64,000 nt of DNA from Pacificoceanicola onchidii (GTDB lineage: Bacteria; Pseudomonadota; Alphaproteobacteria; Rhodobacterales; Rhodobacteraceae): assembly GCF_004804335.1 (NCBI RefSeq), contig NZ_SRXY01000008.1, positions 62,001 to 126,000 of the forward strand. The letters run 5' to 3'. Positions 8,133 to 19,586 of the stretch are shown here, in pieces. Numbering within the stretch: position 1 is the stretch's first letter; each line of letters opens with the position of its first letter. The position numbers and the translations under genes were made by a program. The notes below the pieces were generated by a model. The model saw only the letters and a program-made list of their open reading frames with translations, did no database searches and was not told the origin of the DNA.

Positions 8133-8840
8133 ATGAAAACCTCCCAGAACGCCAAAGCCGCCAGCGAGCGAAAGAAACAGCCCAAACGCGGGCGCAAAAA
8201 CATGCGTGGTGCCCTCGCCGCAGTCGGAGGCTTGCTTATCGCCTCCGCTGTTATCCGTACGGTTATCGGAGCTGGCGAAGCGTTTGCGCGCGAAGGCGGC
8301 GATGTCGCAGAAAGACTAATTCCAACGCAGAGCGCCGCCCTGGAGCACAAAACAGCCGATGAACATGCTGCCATGTCAGGGGTGAAACCTGGGCAACAGG
8401 ATATGGAAGCTGGTGTTCGGCGTATCGCCGATGATGACTTAATGCCGTTGATCAACGCCTTGAATGAACGAGAAAACAGGGTCAAACAAAGAGAAGAAGA
8501 CATCGCGATTCGAATGCAGGCGCTTTCGCTTGCCGAACAGGAAATTGAGCGAAAACTGGTTGCTCTTGAAGATGCAGAACAAAAGCTGCGATCGACACTG
8601 GCTCTTGCCCAAACCGCCGCCGAGGATGACCTGACTCGTTTGACGGACGTTTATGCCAATATGAAGCCGAAGCAAGCGGCGGCGTTATTCGAAGAGATGG
8701 ACCCGGATTTCGCGGCAGGGTTTCTCGGACGGATGCGACCAGATGCAGCTGCAGGCATTATGGCAGGACTGACACCCGGAACGGCCTATACGATCAGTGT
8801 GGTTTTGGCTGGAAGAAACGCCAACGTTCCCAAACAGTGA
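8133..8840 (+). CDS. motE: MotE-like flagellar protein (MgtE-N/FliG-like C-terminal domain)
   Basis: Protein of 235 residues with a basic N-terminus, one TM (about residues 27-47, GALAAVGGLLIASAVIRTVI), a charged coiled coil (about 105-165) and a C-terminal helical-hairpin domain (about 170-222). The domain carries the MgtE-N motif pattern MKPKQAAALFEEMDPDFAAG followed by LGRMRPDAAAGIMAGL. This is the layout of MotE, known in rhizobia as a periplasmic chaperone of MotC, and of similar proteins beside flagellar genes in other alphaproteobacteria. It follows the coiled-coil gene by nine bases with GAGGAGA ahead of the ATG. The family is clear; the exact partner is inferred. Confidence 0.8.
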   Translation: MKTSQNAKAASERKKQPKRGRKNMRGALAAVGGLLIASAVIRTVIGAGEAFAREGGDVAERLIPTQSAALEHKTADEHAAMSGVKPGQQDMEAGVRRIADDDLMPLINALNERENRVKQREEDIAIRMQALSLAEQEIERKLVALEDAEQKLRSTLALAQTAAEDDLTRLTDVYANMKPKQAAALFEEMDPDFAAGFLGRMRPDAAAGIMAGLTPGTAYTISVVLAGRNANVPKQ

Positions 8841-8863
8841 GCGTTTTTCGAAACGCCCTCACC
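8837..8863 (+). terminator. Stem-loop at the end of the fliL-motE unit
   Basis: Starting at the motE stop codon, GTGAGCGTTT is followed by TTCG and then AAACGCCCTCAC. The arms can pair with a small bulge and a stable UUCG-type loop. No run of T follows, so it may be a weak or Rho-assisted terminator, or a 3' end stabiliser, rather than a classic intrinsic terminator. Confidence 0.35.
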
Positions 8864-8954
8864 GAGTAGCACCCGAATGCACGGAACGACACGCTTCAAG
8901 TAGGTGTTAAAGCGATGCAGTTTTCACGTCTTTTGTCCGCTCGCTGGTCGCCAT

Positions 8955-8969
8955 TTAACCGTTCATTAG
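8955..8969. promoter_or_regulatory. Second CtrA-like site TTAA-N7-TTAG upstream of the L,D-transpeptidase
   Basis: The 271-base gap between motE and the L,D-transpeptidase gene contains TTAA, seven bases (CCGTTCA), then TTAG. This is the same degenerate CtrA pattern as at 7179-7193. It lies 143 bases before the transpeptidase ATG. A possible -10 (TTCAAAT) follows around 8985. The rest of the gap shows no open gene. Binding and promoter are inferred from pattern only. Confidence 0.4.
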
Positions 8970-9111
8970 TCCGGAAAACCGCGTTCAAATTGCCTGGTCG
9001 CGTTTGTGGCATGCACGCCATCGTGACAGCGGATTCCCGCGAACGGGATTGATTTTCGGTTCCGTTTGCGCAAAATCTCCCAATTCTTTGCTCTTGGAAC
9101 GAGTTGCTGCC

Positions 9112-9660
9112 ATGATCACCCGTAGAACTTTCGTTGCCGCCGGTGCGGCTGCCGTTGCGATGCCCGCCCAGGCCTTTGAAGTCGATCCCGTTTTTCGCCC
9201 GCAGAAAGTCGGCATCAAATCTGACCTCGCTCCTGGACAAATTTTGATTCTCCCCCGCGCGCATTTTCTCTATTTCATCGAAGCGCCTGGACAGGCCATG
9301 CGTTACGGGGTGGGTGTTGGAAAGGCGGGGTTGGAGTTTACCGGCAAGGCCAAAATCGGGGCTAAGAAGGAATGGCCGACTTGGCGCCCGACCAACGAAA
9401 TGATCGAGCGCGATCCAGTAGCCTACGGAAAGTTCAAGGACAACGATTACGTCCAACCGGGCGGGCCCGGGAACCCACTGGGCGCGCGCGCACTCTACCT
9501 GTTCCAAAACGGACGGGATACGTTCTTCCGTATTCATGGGACGACGTCGCCGCGTTCGATTGGTCGTTCGGTGTCCAACGGCTGCATCCGGATGATCAAT
9601 GATCACGTCAAGGATCTCTACCAACGCGTTCCGATTGGAACCCCTGTCACGGTTCTGTGA
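9112..9660 (+). CDS. L,D-transpeptidase (YkuD domain), exported
   Basis: Periplasmic YkuD-family enzyme of 182 residues, which either forms 3-3 peptidoglycan cross-links or attaches proteins to the wall. The N-terminus MITRRTFVAAGAAAVAMPAQA is a short signal with a twin-arginine look (RRTFV). The YkuD signature is present, with H142 in FRIHGT and the catalytic C158 in SNGCIRM. The frame is open back to 9004, but only the ATG at 9112 gives the signal peptide. It shares GTGA with the next gene, so the two are translationally coupled. A CtrA-like box lies upstream. Confidence 0.9.
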   Translation: MITRRTFVAAGAAAVAMPAQAFEVDPVFRPQKVGIKSDLAPGQILILPRAHFLYFIEAPGQAMRYGVGVGKAGLEFTGKAKIGAKKEWPTWRPTNEMIERDPVAYGKFKDNDYVQPGGPGNPLGARALYLFQNGRDTFFRIHGTTSPRSIGRSVSNGCIRMINDHVKDLYQRVPIGTPVTVL

Positions 9661-10820
9661 CATCCATCGGTTTTGGGCCGAGCAAACGTTTTGATCTGAT
9701 CGTAGTCGGCGCCGGCCCCGCCGGTGCTGCAGCGGCCAATGCGGCTTCAAGGCGCGGCGCACGGGTCGCATTGGTCGACAAACGCGCTTTCCCGCGGGAC
9801 AAGCTTTGCGGTGGTTGCATGACTGGCCGCGCGATGGTGCACTACAGACGGATATTCGGCGAACCGATACCACGCGTCCCCATCGTCGAAAGCCGCGATG
9901 TTTCATTTTTTGCGTTTGGGGAAGACCTGGGCCAAACCCATGGCGTATCCCCGCTCTATTTCGGCATGCGCCGTCAATTGGATCTGCATCTGGTCGAGGC
10001 AGCTTTTGCGAATGGTGCCATTGATTTCACTGGCCAGTCCGGCTCGCTGGATCTGAGTACAAACCGCCTACATCTGCAATCCGGCGTGCTTGAAGCGCCA
10101 ATAATCATCGCAGCGGACGGGGTGAACAGTCAAATCGCGCATCAGGTGTATGGTCAGGCCTTTGATCGTTCAAAAATTGGTTTCGCACTGGAAGTCGAAA
10201 TCCCAGAAATGACTGACACCGAGTTGCGCATCGACTTTGGCGCAGCGGAGTGGGGCTACGGTTGGCAGTTTCCCAAATCAGAAGGCGCCACGATTGGACT
10301 GGGAGGTGTGCTTTCCCGAAATGCGGATATGAAGAGCGCTCTTTCCAGCTATCTTGACAGACTGAACTTGAACACGTCGTTGCGTCCAAAAGGACAGTTT
10401 CTGCCCTTTGGCGACTTCCGGACAAAACCGGGGTCTGGTCGAATCCTGTTTGCAGGGGACGCCGCCGGCCTTGTCGATCCAATTACCGGTGAAGGAATAG
10501 GACACGCGCTGTTCAGTGGGGAAGCGGCGGCAATTGCTGCAACAAGTGCTTTGAACAGGGGGAGCCCCGATCAGGCCTTGAACGCCTATGTTCGTGCGTT
10601 GAGGCCCGTGCACCAGGGATTGAAACATGCGAGGCGCCTGCGCACCATCATGTTTCATGAACGGCTCAGATCAACGTTTGTGCGCAGTTTTCAGTCCTCG
10701 CGAAGTCTCCGCGGAGAGTATTTCCGCATGATGGCCGGAGAATTGGAATACGGAACGCTAATTCGTCAAGTCGCCACCCGCCTTCCCGGCTTCGCCATTC
10801 GTGCATTGCAAAGAATTTGA
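9657..10820 (+). CDS. Geranylgeranyl reductase-family FAD-dependent oxidoreductase
   Basis: FAD-binding protein of 387 residues. The Rossmann motif GAGPAG (residues 18-23) is followed by an acidic-end strand (VALVDKRAFPRDKLCGG), typical of geranylgeranyl-reductase-type flavoproteins. The second FAD motif is GDAAGLVDPITGEGIGHAL at about 268-286. Such proteins reduce isoprenoid chains (archaeal lipids, chlorophyll phytyl chains) or act as monooxygenases; there are no photosynthesis genes here, so the substrate is unknown. The start is a GTG at 9657 that overlaps the stop of the transpeptidase gene (GTGA). Confidence 0.78.
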   Translation: MTSIGFGPSKRFDLIVVGAGPAGAAAANAASRRGARVALVDKRAFPRDKLCGGCMTGRAMVHYRRIFGEPIPRVPIVESRDVSFFAFGEDLGQTHGVSPLYFGMRRQLDLHLVEAAFANGAIDFTGQSGSLDLSTNRLHLQSGVLEAPIIIAADGVNSQIAHQVYGQAFDRSKIGFALEVEIPEMTDTELRIDFGAAEWGYGWQFPKSEGATIGLGGVLSRNADMKSALSSYLDRLNLNTSLRPKGQFLPFGDFRTKPGSGRILFAGDAAGLVDPITGEGIGHALFSGEAAAIAATSALNRGSPDQALNAYVRALRPVHQGLKHARRLRTIMFHERLRSTFVRSFQSSRSLRGEYFRMMAGELEYGTLIRQVATRLPGFAIRALQRI

Positions 10821-10928
10821 AAGAACTCGCCACCGATCCGTCGGGCCCTTGCCACTTTCGCGCCCCATTTTGCGGCTCTTAATCCTTTTTAAGGAATTGA
10901 GGGGCAAAAAGGCGCAAGGAGGAAAGAC

Positions 10929-11123
10929 ATGGCAGTCTTCGGTTTCGTCATTGGCAGCTGCATTGGCAGCATCGTCGGCCTGATCGGCTGGACGGCCTTC
11001 GACCTTTCCTTCCTTCAGGCATTCAGCCTTTATGTTGCAAGCGGCGCTGTTTTGGGCCTTCTAATGGCCATACAGGGGTGCCTGCGCACAACTCTGGCTG
11101 CAAAAATCCCGGCAAGCGCCTGA
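10929..11123 (+). CDS. Small two-helix membrane protein, unknown function
   Basis: A 64-residue protein made almost entirely of two hydrophobic helices: about residues 3-25 (glycine-rich, FGFVIGSCIGSIVGLIGW) and 30-52 (FLQAFSLYVASGAVLGLLMA), with a short basic tail. It resembles no family I can name. The gene is supported by a very strong ribosome site (AAGGAGGAAAGAC) directly before the ATG and by its own intergenic space on both sides. It is 108 bases after the flavoprotein gene and ends two bases before the convergent esterase gene. Confidence 0.65.
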   Translation: MAVFGFVIGSCIGSIVGLIGWTAFDLSFLQAFSLYVASGAVLGLLMAIQGCLRTTLAAKIPASA

Positions 11124-11125
11124 GG

Positions 11126-11800
11126 CTAGTTCTGCGGCAGCACGCGCGCGATCAGTTTCTCCACTTCCGGGCCTACGCCTTCCACAATCCGGGAAACACC
11201 CTCTGCGTTCGGGTGAATGCCATCCGCCTGCATGAACTCCGCGACATCCGCGGGCGCATCGCCGTCTTCCATCAACCCATGGAAAAAGCTCTCCAAGTGT
11301 AGCGCGCCATAGGTTTCCGCCAGATCTGGATAGATCGAGTCGAAGGCCTGTTTGTATTCGGAGCCGTAATTTCCGGGGGCTTCCATGCCAATCAACAGCA
11401 CTTCAATATCGCGCTGCTGCGCAACCTGAAGAATGCCATCTATGTTCTTGCGGGCGACCTCGGGTGCAATGCCACGCAGAAGATCATTCCCCCCAAGCGT
11501 GACGATCATCGCATTGATTTCGGGCGTCAAAGACCATTCGACACGCGCAAATCCACCCGATGTCGTATCCCCTGACACCCCGCCATTCACCACGCGAACA
11601 TCATGGCCTCTGTCAGCCAACCAAGTCCTGAGTTGCGGGACAAATCCTTCCTGTTCGATCAGGCCGTACCCTTGGGTCAGACTATCCCCCAAGGCCAGGA
11701 TATTAACGTCCGCAGCGATTGCTGGCGGCGCGATCAAGACTATGGCCGCCGCCCCCTTGCTGACGCGCTGCAAGGCCCCATATGTAAAAAGTTCAAACAT
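11126..11800 (-). CDS. tesA: Arylesterase/lysophospholipase, SGNH (GDSL) family, TesA-like
   Basis: Exported SGNH hydrolase of 224 residues that cleaves thioesters, aryl esters or lysophospholipids in the periplasm. Signal-like N-terminus (about residues 1-30, ending AIAA). Catalytic blocks are all present: S40 in GDSLTQGYG, the block II glycine G75, N105 in GGND, and D193/H196 in DGIHP. It is divergent from the ybbA-ybbP-type ABC genes with 17 bases between the two starts. The same arrangement (tesA next to ybbA-ybbP) occurs in Escherichia coli, which supports the TesA assignment. Confidence 0.9.
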   Translation of the reverse strand: MFELFTYGALQRVSKGAAAIVLIAPPAIAADVNILALGDSLTQGYGLIEQEGFVPQLRTWLADRGHDVRVVNGGVSGDTTSGGFARVEWSLTPEINAMIVTLGGNDLLRGIAPEVARKNIDGILQVAQQRDIEVLLIGMEAPGNYGSEYKQAFDSIYPDLAETYGALHLESFFHGLMEDGDAPADVAEFMQADGIHPNAEGVSRIVEGVGPEVEKLIARVLPQN

Positions 11801-11817
11801 AAGGACGTCTCCCTGAC

Positions 11818-12519
11818 ATGCCGAATCCCGTTTTATCTCTAAAAGATGTGACCCTCAGCCTGAAGAGCAATGCCGGGATGGTGGAAATTTTGCATGGAAT
11901 ATCGCTTGATATCCAAAAAGGAGAGACGATCGGCATGATCGGGCCCTCCGGATCCGGAAAGTCTTCTCTTCTGATGGTCATGGGTGGCCTCGAACGCGCC
12001 ACCTCGGGCAGCGTTCTTGCCATGGGAGAAGACCTCACAAGCATGAACGAGGACGCCCTCGCGCGATTTCGGCGTGACAACATGGGCGTGGTCTTTCAAT
12101 CCTTCCATTTGATCCCGACAATGACGGCCCTGGAAAACGTGGCGACACCTTTGGAACTGGCCGGTCACAAGGATGCCTTTGATCGGGCCAAGGCGGAACT
12201 GGAGACGGTTGGTCTGGCGCATCGCGCCGATCACTACCCTGCTCAGATGTCTGGAGGCGAGCAACAGCGGGTGGCCTTGGCACGCGCGTTGGCGCCGCGG
12301 CCGAGCATTCTTCTGGCCGACGAGCCAACGGGCAACCTCGATGGGACCAATGGCAAGGCAATCATGGATCTGCTGCTCGGGCTTTCTGAGAAACATGGGG
12401 CGACGCTTGTCATGGTGACACACGCGCCGGACCTTGCGGCCCGATGTGACCGCGTTGTGCGCCTGCGCGATGGCGGTATCGACACGTCAGAAGAGGCCGC
12501 ACTGCGGGCGACCGCATGA
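11818..12519 (+). CDS. ybbA: ABC transporter ATPase, YbbA-like (LolD/MacB superfamily)
   Basis: ATP-binding subunit of 233 residues. The Walker A motif is GPSGSGKSS (about residues 42-50), the signature is MSGGEQQRVALARA (about 143-156), and Walker B is ILLADEPTG (about 162-170), followed by the D-loop and switch His (VTHAPDLA). It is fused in an ATGA overlap with the following FtsX-type permease. Together they form a YbbA-YbbP-type exporter or lipid-mechanotransmission pair, and not a classic importer since no binding protein is present. The substrate is unknown. Confidence 0.92.
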   Translation: MPNPVLSLKDVTLSLKSNAGMVEILHGISLDIQKGETIGMIGPSGSGKSSLLMVMGGLERATSGSVLAMGEDLTSMNEDALARFRRDNMGVVFQSFHLIPTMTALENVATPLELAGHKDAFDRAKAELETVGLAHRADHYPAQMSGGEQQRVALARALAPRPSILLADEPTGNLDGTNGKAIMDLLLGLSEKHGATLVMVTHAPDLAARCDRVVRLRDGGIDTSEEAALRATA

Positions 12520-15032
12520 GCCTGCAGATCGCGGCCCGGTTTGCACGGCGGGAGTTGCGCGGCGGACTGCACGGATTTCGAATTTTTCTAGCTTGCCTGG
12601 CATTGGGCGTCGCAGCCATCGCCGGCGTAGGATCCGTCCGTTCAGCCATCCAATCCGGCCTGGAATCTCAGGGGGCAGTACTGCTCGGCGGGGATGCGCA
12701 GGTGGAGTTCACCTATCGGTTCGCCTCCGAAGAAGAGCGCGCCTGGATGGCAACGATTGCGTCCGAAGTGTCCGAAGTCACGGACTTTCGATCCATGGTG
12801 GCGGTCACGCGGAATAAAGAGACAGAACGCGGCCTGACGCAGGTGAAGTCTGTCGACAGCGCCTACCCGTTGCTGGGTGAGTTGACATTAGACCCTGCCA
12901 TACCCCTCGATGAAGCGCTGGCGAACCGGGGCGCCGTGATGGCTCCAATCCTGGCAGACCGGCTGGGATTGAGTATTGGCGATACGTTTCGTCTAGGGGA
13001 GCAGGAGTTTTCCCTGAGTGCGCGGATCACGGCGGAACCGGATGACGCGGGCGATGGCTTTGGTTTGGGTCCACGGACGATTGTGCGCACGCAGGATCTC
13101 GACGGATCTGGCTTGCTGGAGCCCGGGTCGCTGTTTGACACGGAATATCGCCTGTTGTTGCCGGAAGGCACGGACCTTGACGAAGCGGCAGCGGATGCCC
13201 GCGCTATGTTCGAAGACAAAGGTCTGAAATGGCGGGATTCGCGCAATGGTGCGCCGGGTATTGCACGGTTTGTCGAACGGCTCGGTGACTTTCTGGTTCT
13301 GGTTGGGCTCTCGGGCCTCGCAGTTGGGGGCATCGGCGTCTCAGCAGCCGTGCGCGCATATCTGGCACGCAAGACCAGCGTGATCGCAACGCTGCGCACT
13401 GTCGGCGCAAGCCGCCGGGTGATCTTCCTGACGTACTTTCTCCAAATCGGCGCGCTCGCATTGCTGGGTATCATTCTGGGCCTCGCCTTGGGCGCGCTGG
13501 TACCCATTCTGCTTGGGCCATTGATCAATGCCGCGCTGCCTGTTCCCGCAGTCTTCGCCCTTCATCCCGGACCGCTGGGCGAAGCGGCGCTTTATGGTGT
13601 CTTGACCGCGCTTGTCTTCACCTTGTGGCCGTTGTCCCGTGCAGAAGAAGTGCGAGCCGCCACTTTGTTCCGGGATGCGCTGGACGGCGCGCGCGCCCTG
13701 CCGGCGGCCCGTTATCTCATCGCTATTTTTGTACTGTTGGGCCTGCTTGTTTGGACAGCCATGGTTTTTTCGGGCAACCCCTCTTTGACGCTCTGGGCGG
13801 CCGGCGGCATTCTTGCGGCCTTGTTGGTGCTTACCTTGGCGGCGGAAGCCATGCGCTGGCTCGCACGTGCCGCGACCCCTGCAGCCCGTGGTAAGCCCAT
13901 TTTACGGTGGGCTTTGTCAGCCATCGGCGGACCGGGGGAAAGCGCCGGGGCGGTTGTGCTGTCCCTTGGCCTTGGCCTCGCGGTGCTCGCCGCAATTGGT
14001 CAGATCGACGGCAACCTGCGCAGCGCCATTGACCGCGATCTTCCGGACGTCGCACCCTCCTATTTCTTTGTAGACATCCAGAAAGACCAGATGGACGGCT
14101 ACATGGAGCGGCTGAACAATGATCCGGCCGTGAGCCGCGTCGACAGCGCGCCAATGCTGCGCGGGATCATCACCCAGATCAACGGTTTGCCTGCCCGTGA
14201 GGTGGCTGGCGGGCACTGGGTTGTTCAAGGCGACAGGGGTATCACCTATGCAGCGGCCCCCGACAGCCGCACCACGATCACTGAAGGTTCGTGGTGGCCC
14301 GAGGATTACAACGGCCCGCCGCAGGTCAGTTTTGCCGCCGAAGAGGCCGAAGAGATCGGTTTGAAAATCGGTGATACGGTCACGGTCAACATCTTGGGCC
14401 GGGATATCACAGCCGAAGTGACATCCTTCCGGGACGTGGACTTCTCCACCGCAGGGATCGGCTTCGTCATGACGTTGAACCCCGCCGCCCTCCAAGGCGC
14501 GCCGCATACGTTCATCTCCACGGTCTATGCCGAGGAAGAGGCCGAAGCGCAGATCCTGCGTGATCTGGCTGGACAATATCCTAACCTGACGGCGATCCGC
14601 GTACGGGACGCCATCGACCGCGTCAGCGACCTGCTCGAAGGCATTGGCGCGGCCATTCGATGGGGCGCGGCGGCGACCTTGTTGACCGGGTTCCTGGTTC
14701 TGATTGGCGCAGCCGCAGCCGGAGAAGGCGCGCGCACCTATGAATCCGCGGTGCTGAAGACCATGGGTGCCAGCCGTGCGCGCGTTCTGCAAAGCTTTGC
14801 TTTGCGTTCGGCTTTGCTCGGGGCGGGCGCTGGGATTGTTGCGCTTGGCGCGGGCATCGCCGGTGGCTGGAGCATCAGTTTCTTCATTATGGACACAGAC
14901 TACACCGTGATCTGGTCGTCGGCGTTCGGTGTGATCCTTGGCGGCATTCTGGCGACGCTGCTGGCGGGGCTGGCCTTTGCCTTGCGACCGCTCGCCGCGC
15001 GTCCGGCGCATATCTTGCGCGCTCGGGAATAG
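12516..15032 (+). CDS. ybbP: FtsX-family ABC permease, YbbP-like
   Basis: Large permease of 838 residues with an N-terminal TM (about residues 20-42), a long periplasmic MacB-like domain, and two groups of TM segments with FtsX domains (about 255-390 and 705-830), plus a central TM pair. This is the duplicated layout of YbbP. Motifs such as LRTVGASRRVIFLTY and LKTMGASRARVL are the coupling segments that contact the ATPase. Its ATG at 12516 overlaps the ybbA stop (ATGA). The function of YbbAP is not settled; it is thought to act on envelope lipids or toxic compounds. Confidence 0.9.
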   Translation: MSLQIAARFARRELRGGLHGFRIFLACLALGVAAIAGVGSVRSAIQSGLESQGAVLLGGDAQVEFTYRFASEEERAWMATIASEVSEVTDFRSMVAVTRNKETERGLTQVKSVDSAYPLLGELTLDPAIPLDEALANRGAVMAPILADRLGLSIGDTFRLGEQEFSLSARITAEPDDAGDGFGLGPRTIVRTQDLDGSGLLEPGSLFDTEYRLLLPEGTDLDEAAADARAMFEDKGLKWRDSRNGAPGIARFVERLGDFLVLVGLSGLAVGGIGVSAAVRAYLARKTSVIATLRTVGASRRVIFLTYFLQIGALALLGIILGLALGALVPILLGPLINAALPVPAVFALHPGPLGEAALYGVLTALVFTLWPLSRAEEVRAATLFRDALDGARALPAARYLIAIFVLLGLLVWTAMVFSGNPSLTLWAAGGILAALLVLTLAAEAMRWLARAATPAARGKPILRWALSAIGGPGESAGAVVLSLGLGLAVLAAIGQIDGNLRSAIDRDLPDVAPSYFFVDIQKDQMDGYMERLNNDPAVSRVDSAPMLRGIITQINGLPAREVAGGHWVVQGDRGITYAAAPDSRTTITEGSWWPEDYNGPPQVSFAAEEAEEIGLKIGDTVTVNILGRDITAEVTSFRDVDFSTAGIGFVMTLNPAALQGAPHTFISTVYAEEEAEAQILRDLAGQYPNLTAIRVRDAIDRVSDLLEGIGAAIRWGAAATLLTGFLVLIGAAAAGEGARTYESAVLKTMGASRARVLQSFALRSALLGAGAGIVALGAGIAGGWSISFFIMDTDYTVIWSSAFGVILGGILATLLAGLAFALRPLAARPAHILRARE

Positions 15033-15116
15033 GGAAAATCGGCAATCGTGTCACCTTGAACATGGGCGCATTCACTGTCACCCATGTTGCAACCGCAGCA
15101 ATTTCCGGATGATGCC

Positions 15117-16055
15117 ATGACCGATTCCCTGCCCATGCCGATCACGGCCCCGCTCACCAACGCCCAGCGCACCCAGTTGATCAATCTGGTGCGGCGCGCG
15201 GCGAAGGCTGAAATCCTGCCCCGCTTCCGACAGCTCGGAAGCCACCAGATCGACACGAAATCAGGACCACAGGACCTTGTGACGGAAGCGGACAAGGCCG
15301 CAGAGGCCATGATTACCCGGGGTATCCAGGTCATGTTCCCGCACGCATTGATCGTTGGTGAAGAACACGCCTCGGCCAATCCCGAGATCGTCGATCAGAT
15401 TGCCGAAGCCGAACTGTGTTTCACCATCGATCCGGTGGATGGCACATGGAACTATGCGCATGGTCTGGCTGTTTTTGGCGTGATCGTGTCGATCCTGCGC
15501 TTCGGACAGCCGGTGTTTGGTCTGCTCTATGATCCGATCCTGAATGACTTTGTGATCGCGGATAACGAAACGGACGCGGAGCTGGTTCTGCCGCGCCGTA
15601 TTCGGCGCAAACTGAACACTTCCGAAGGCGGGCCAGTGGAAGAGCTCAAGGGCTTCTTCCCGCTGAATCTCGTTCCCGAGGACAAGAAACAACAGCTCGC
15701 CGCGACGATGCCCCGCTTTGCCCGCGCCAGCATGCTGCGCTGCGCCTGCCATGAAATGCGGATGGTCGCGCAAGGCCAGATGGACTTTGCCCTCTTTGCC
15801 AAGCTGACGCCTTGGGATCAGCCTGCGGGCGTCGTTGCCATCCGGCAGGCGGGTGGTCATGTGGCCATGCTGGACGGCTCGGAGTATCGCGGCGACGTCA
15901 AGAGCGGCTACCTGCTGGCCGCGTGCAATGTCGAGACATGGGGCCGCGTACGCGATGTGTTCGACTTCCTCGTCGAGGCGCCAGAGCCGGAAACAACGGA
16001 CGCGCCGGAGAAAAACAGCTTTCCCGGCGAAGAGGCGGTTGATAACGACGCGTAA
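15117..16055 (+). CDS. Inositol monophosphatase-family phosphatase (HisN-like possible)
   Basis: Mg-dependent phosphatase of the inositol monophosphatase superfamily. The signature metal sites are GEEHA (first Glu), DPVDGTWNYAHG and the C-terminal PWDQPAGVVAIRQAGG. Alphaproteobacterial members of this length include histidinol-phosphate phosphatase HisN, but CysQ and SuhB relatives look alike, so the substrate is open. A proline- and acid-rich tail (about residues 285-312) is unusual. ATGs at 15084 and 15117 are possible; the latter gives a normal N-terminus of 312 residues. It is followed after 30 bases by rpiB. Confidence 0.82.
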   Translation: MTDSLPMPITAPLTNAQRTQLINLVRRAAKAEILPRFRQLGSHQIDTKSGPQDLVTEADKAAEAMITRGIQVMFPHALIVGEEHASANPEIVDQIAEAELCFTIDPVDGTWNYAHGLAVFGVIVSILRFGQPVFGLLYDPILNDFVIADNETDAELVLPRRIRRKLNTSEGGPVEELKGFFPLNLVPEDKKQQLAATMPRFARASMLRCACHEMRMVAQGQMDFALFAKLTPWDQPAGVVAIRQAGGHVAMLDGSEYRGDVKSGYLLAACNVETWGRVRDVFDFLVEAPEPETTDAPEKNSFPGEEAVDNDA

Positions 16056-16085
16056 AGACCCTTCCTAACGCCCGGAGCTGATCCC

Positions 16086-16535
16086 ATGACCGAGAACAAA
16101 CGCATCGTCCTGTCGAGCGACCACGCCGCCATTGACCTGCGGCAAGCCATCGCTGCCCATATTGCCAAGCGCGGCTGGGAGCCGGTCGACATTGGCCCTA
16201 TGACGACAGAGAGCACGCACTACCCCAAGCACGGCGAGGCCGCTGCTCGGCAAGTGGCCTCGGGCGATTGCGCCCTTGGGATCATCCTGTGCGGCACGGG
16301 TCAGGGCATCATGATGGCCGCCAACAAGATCAACGGCGTACGCTGCGGCGTGTGCTCGGACACCTTCTCTGCCGAGATGATCCGCGCGCACAACAACGCA
16401 AATATGCTGTCGCTGGGCGCTCGGGTTCTGGACGAAGCCAAGGCGATTGAGATCGTCGATGCCTTCCTCGATGCGGAGTTTGAAGGTGGGCGGCACGGCC
16501 TGCGCGTTGACATGATCTCTGCGCTCGAACGCTAA
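16086..16535 (+). CDS. rpiB: Ribose 5-phosphate isomerase B
   Basis: RpiB/LacA-family isomerase of 149 residues that interconverts ribose 5-phosphate and ribulose 5-phosphate in the pentose phosphate pathway. The substrate-binding start is LSSDHAAIDL, the active-site C69 is in LCGTGQG, and the HNNAN motif (H102) is present. GGAG precedes the ATG by about nine bases. It is probably cotranscribed with the phosphatase gene upstream and ends at a strong intrinsic terminator. Some RpiB enzymes also take allose phosphate. Confidence 0.93.
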   Translation: MTENKRIVLSSDHAAIDLRQAIAAHIAKRGWEPVDIGPMTTESTHYPKHGEAAARQVASGDCALGIILCGTGQGIMMAANKINGVRCGVCSDTFSAEMIRAHNNANMLSLGARVLDEAKAIEIVDAFLDAEFEGGRHGLRVDMISALER

Positions 16536-16561
16536 AACCCAAGCGTTTCACCAAACGAGAA

Positions 16562-16590
16562 AGCCCCCGGATCTCCGGGGGCTTTTTTTT
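16562..16590 (+). terminator. Intrinsic terminator after rpiB
   Basis: Nine-base perfect arms AGCCCCCGG and CCGGGGGCT with an ATCT loop, followed by eight T. It serves rpiB; gcvP ends convergently two bases later and may use the same stem from the other side, though with a poorer T tract. Confidence 0.9.
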
Positions 16591-16591
16591 G

Positions 16592-19441
<2,850 letters not shown>

Positions 19442-19552
19442 CCCAAAGCCTCCGTCTCAGAGAGGGGGCACGAAGCCCCTGCTTTTCTTGGCAAAACATG
19501 CAGCGCGCCAGTCAAGACCGCGTCATCCCGCAATCAAGCCGCGCAAATCTCC

Positions 19553-19580
19553 GGTAGGGCGGGGCTGGGCCCCGCACCCC
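19553..19580. repeat. GC-rich hairpin element between gcvH and gcvP
   Basis: GCGGGGC, TGG, GCCCCGC forms a perfect seven-base stem inside the 145-base gap after gcvH. From memory, similar GGTGCGGGGC-type hairpins recur between genes in Rhodobacteraceae genomes, so it may be a dispersed repeat or a weak terminator that lowers gcvP expression. There is no T tract on either strand. Confidence 0.45.
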
Positions 19581-19586
19581 ATCCGA

